NCBI GenBank assembly: GCA_020849725.1
Contig: JADLAZ010000003.1
Span: 1 to 20,110 of the forward strand
Reading direction: 5' to 3'
Source: Chloroflexota bacterium
Lineage (GTDB): Bacteria > Chloroflexota > Chloroflexia > Thermomicrobiales > JADLAZ01
Length of the DNA: 20,110 nucleotides
A model generated the notes under the pieces. That model did no database searches, was not told the origin of the DNA, and saw only the letters and a program-made list of their open reading frames with translations. Shown here piece after piece: positions 20,009-20,110 of the stretch. Every line of letters begins with the position of its first letter. Position 1 is the first letter of the stretch. The position numbers and the translations under genes were made by a program.

Positions 20009-20110
20009 GCCTATGGTAAGCTGCCGGCCACGCGCCGGGCGGCGGCGCGGGTGGAGCCAGCGGAGGACGCCATGATCGCGCGCTACGACTACCTGAGCCG
20101 CCATCCCGAC
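19990..20110 (+). mobile_element. Left end of a putative insertion sequence (partial)
   Basis: The sequence changes character at about 19990. A TA dinucleotide (19990-19991) is followed by GAGTTCGCTCAGAATAAGCC, AT-richer than its surroundings and a plausible terminal inverted repeat. Then come a possible -10 box TATGGT (20012-20017), a ribosome site and a transposase-like start. IS5-group elements commonly have ends starting GAG and target TA or TNA. The right end is outside the window, so the inverted repeat and target duplication cannot be confirmed. Confidence 0.5.
20072..20110 (+). CDS. Putative transposase, IS5-like DDE (partial, first 13 codons)
   Basis: ATG 20072 follows GGAGGA (20062-20067). 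The visible residues MIARYDYLSRHPD resemble the start of DDE_Tnp_4/IS5-type transposases, whose helix-turn-helix region opens with a (R)Y..LS(R)HP pattern before FRSLTGL. With only 13 residues this rests on pattern memory plus context: an interrupted gene and an end-like sequence lie just upstream. Confidence 0.5.
   Translation, partial: MIARYDYLSRHPD

Noticed and set aside
1..20110. CRISPR arrays, tRNA or rRNA genes, phage or toxin-antitoxin modules
   Set aside because: No spaced direct repeats, no tRNA-like cloverleaf with TTCRA arm in the gaps, no rRNA-like sequence, and no recognisable phage or toxin genes were found on either strand.

Overview
The window looks like chromosomal DNA of a high-GC bacterium, most plausibly a Chloroflexota (Thermomicrobia/Sphaerobacter-like) lineage. 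This is inferred from the mix of families: a seven-iron-type ferredoxin, DUF2203, an F420-type luciferase-like oxidoreductase, a very large GT-C membrane protein and a short Rad50/SbcC. Very GC-rich coding DNA, frequent GTG starts and TATAAT boxes followed by GC-rich discriminators fit that view. No rRNA, tRNA or CRISPR array was seen, and no gap between genes exceeds 300 bases.

Left part (1-6902). A ferredoxin gene runs off the left edge on the minus strand. It is driven by a near-consensus promoter whose -10 box sits inside a perfect 10-bp inverted repeat. Divergently on the plus strand come DUF2203, a luciferase-like oxidoreductase and a small HMA-fold protein without metal-binding cysteines. 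Next is an ECF sigma factor overlapping its RskA-type membrane anti-sigma factor, then a divergent ClpP-like serine peptidase. A 908-residue GT-C-like membrane protein closes the block; its start overlaps the end of an 18-codon mini-ORF that in turn overlaps the end of the peptidase gene.

Middle part (6908-14649, all minus strand). In transcription order: a 3-hydroxyisobutyrate-dehydrogenase-family reductase, a possible 47-residue small protein, a Cof-type HAD phosphatase, a thiamine-diphosphate enzyme broken by a single-base frameshift, an M20 metallopeptidase and an SbcC/Rad50-type ATPase with a zinc hook. SbcD is not in the window. A divergent promoter region at 14701-14742 separates this block from the next.

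Right part (14820-20110). pgeF and yggS form a two-gene operon (the ylmD-ylmE pair of Firmicutes). Then come a cyclophilin-type lipoprotein on the minus strand, a short-chain dehydrogenase on the plus strand, and a minus-strand ABC-2 exporter pair (ATPase and permease overlapping by one base). At the far right a plus-strand gene beginning like ketopantoate reductase is cut after about 13 codons. The sequence that follows looks like the left end of an insertion sequence with the first 13 codons of its transposase.

Most of the window is ordinary chromosomal housekeeping. The points most worth checking are the sigma/anti-sigma/ClpP-like block (the anti-sigma carries a VAA motif where RseA exposes its ClpXP degron), the operator-like repeat at the ferredoxin promoter, the insertion at the right edge, the frameshifted thiamine-diphosphate enzyme and two coupled small ORFs.
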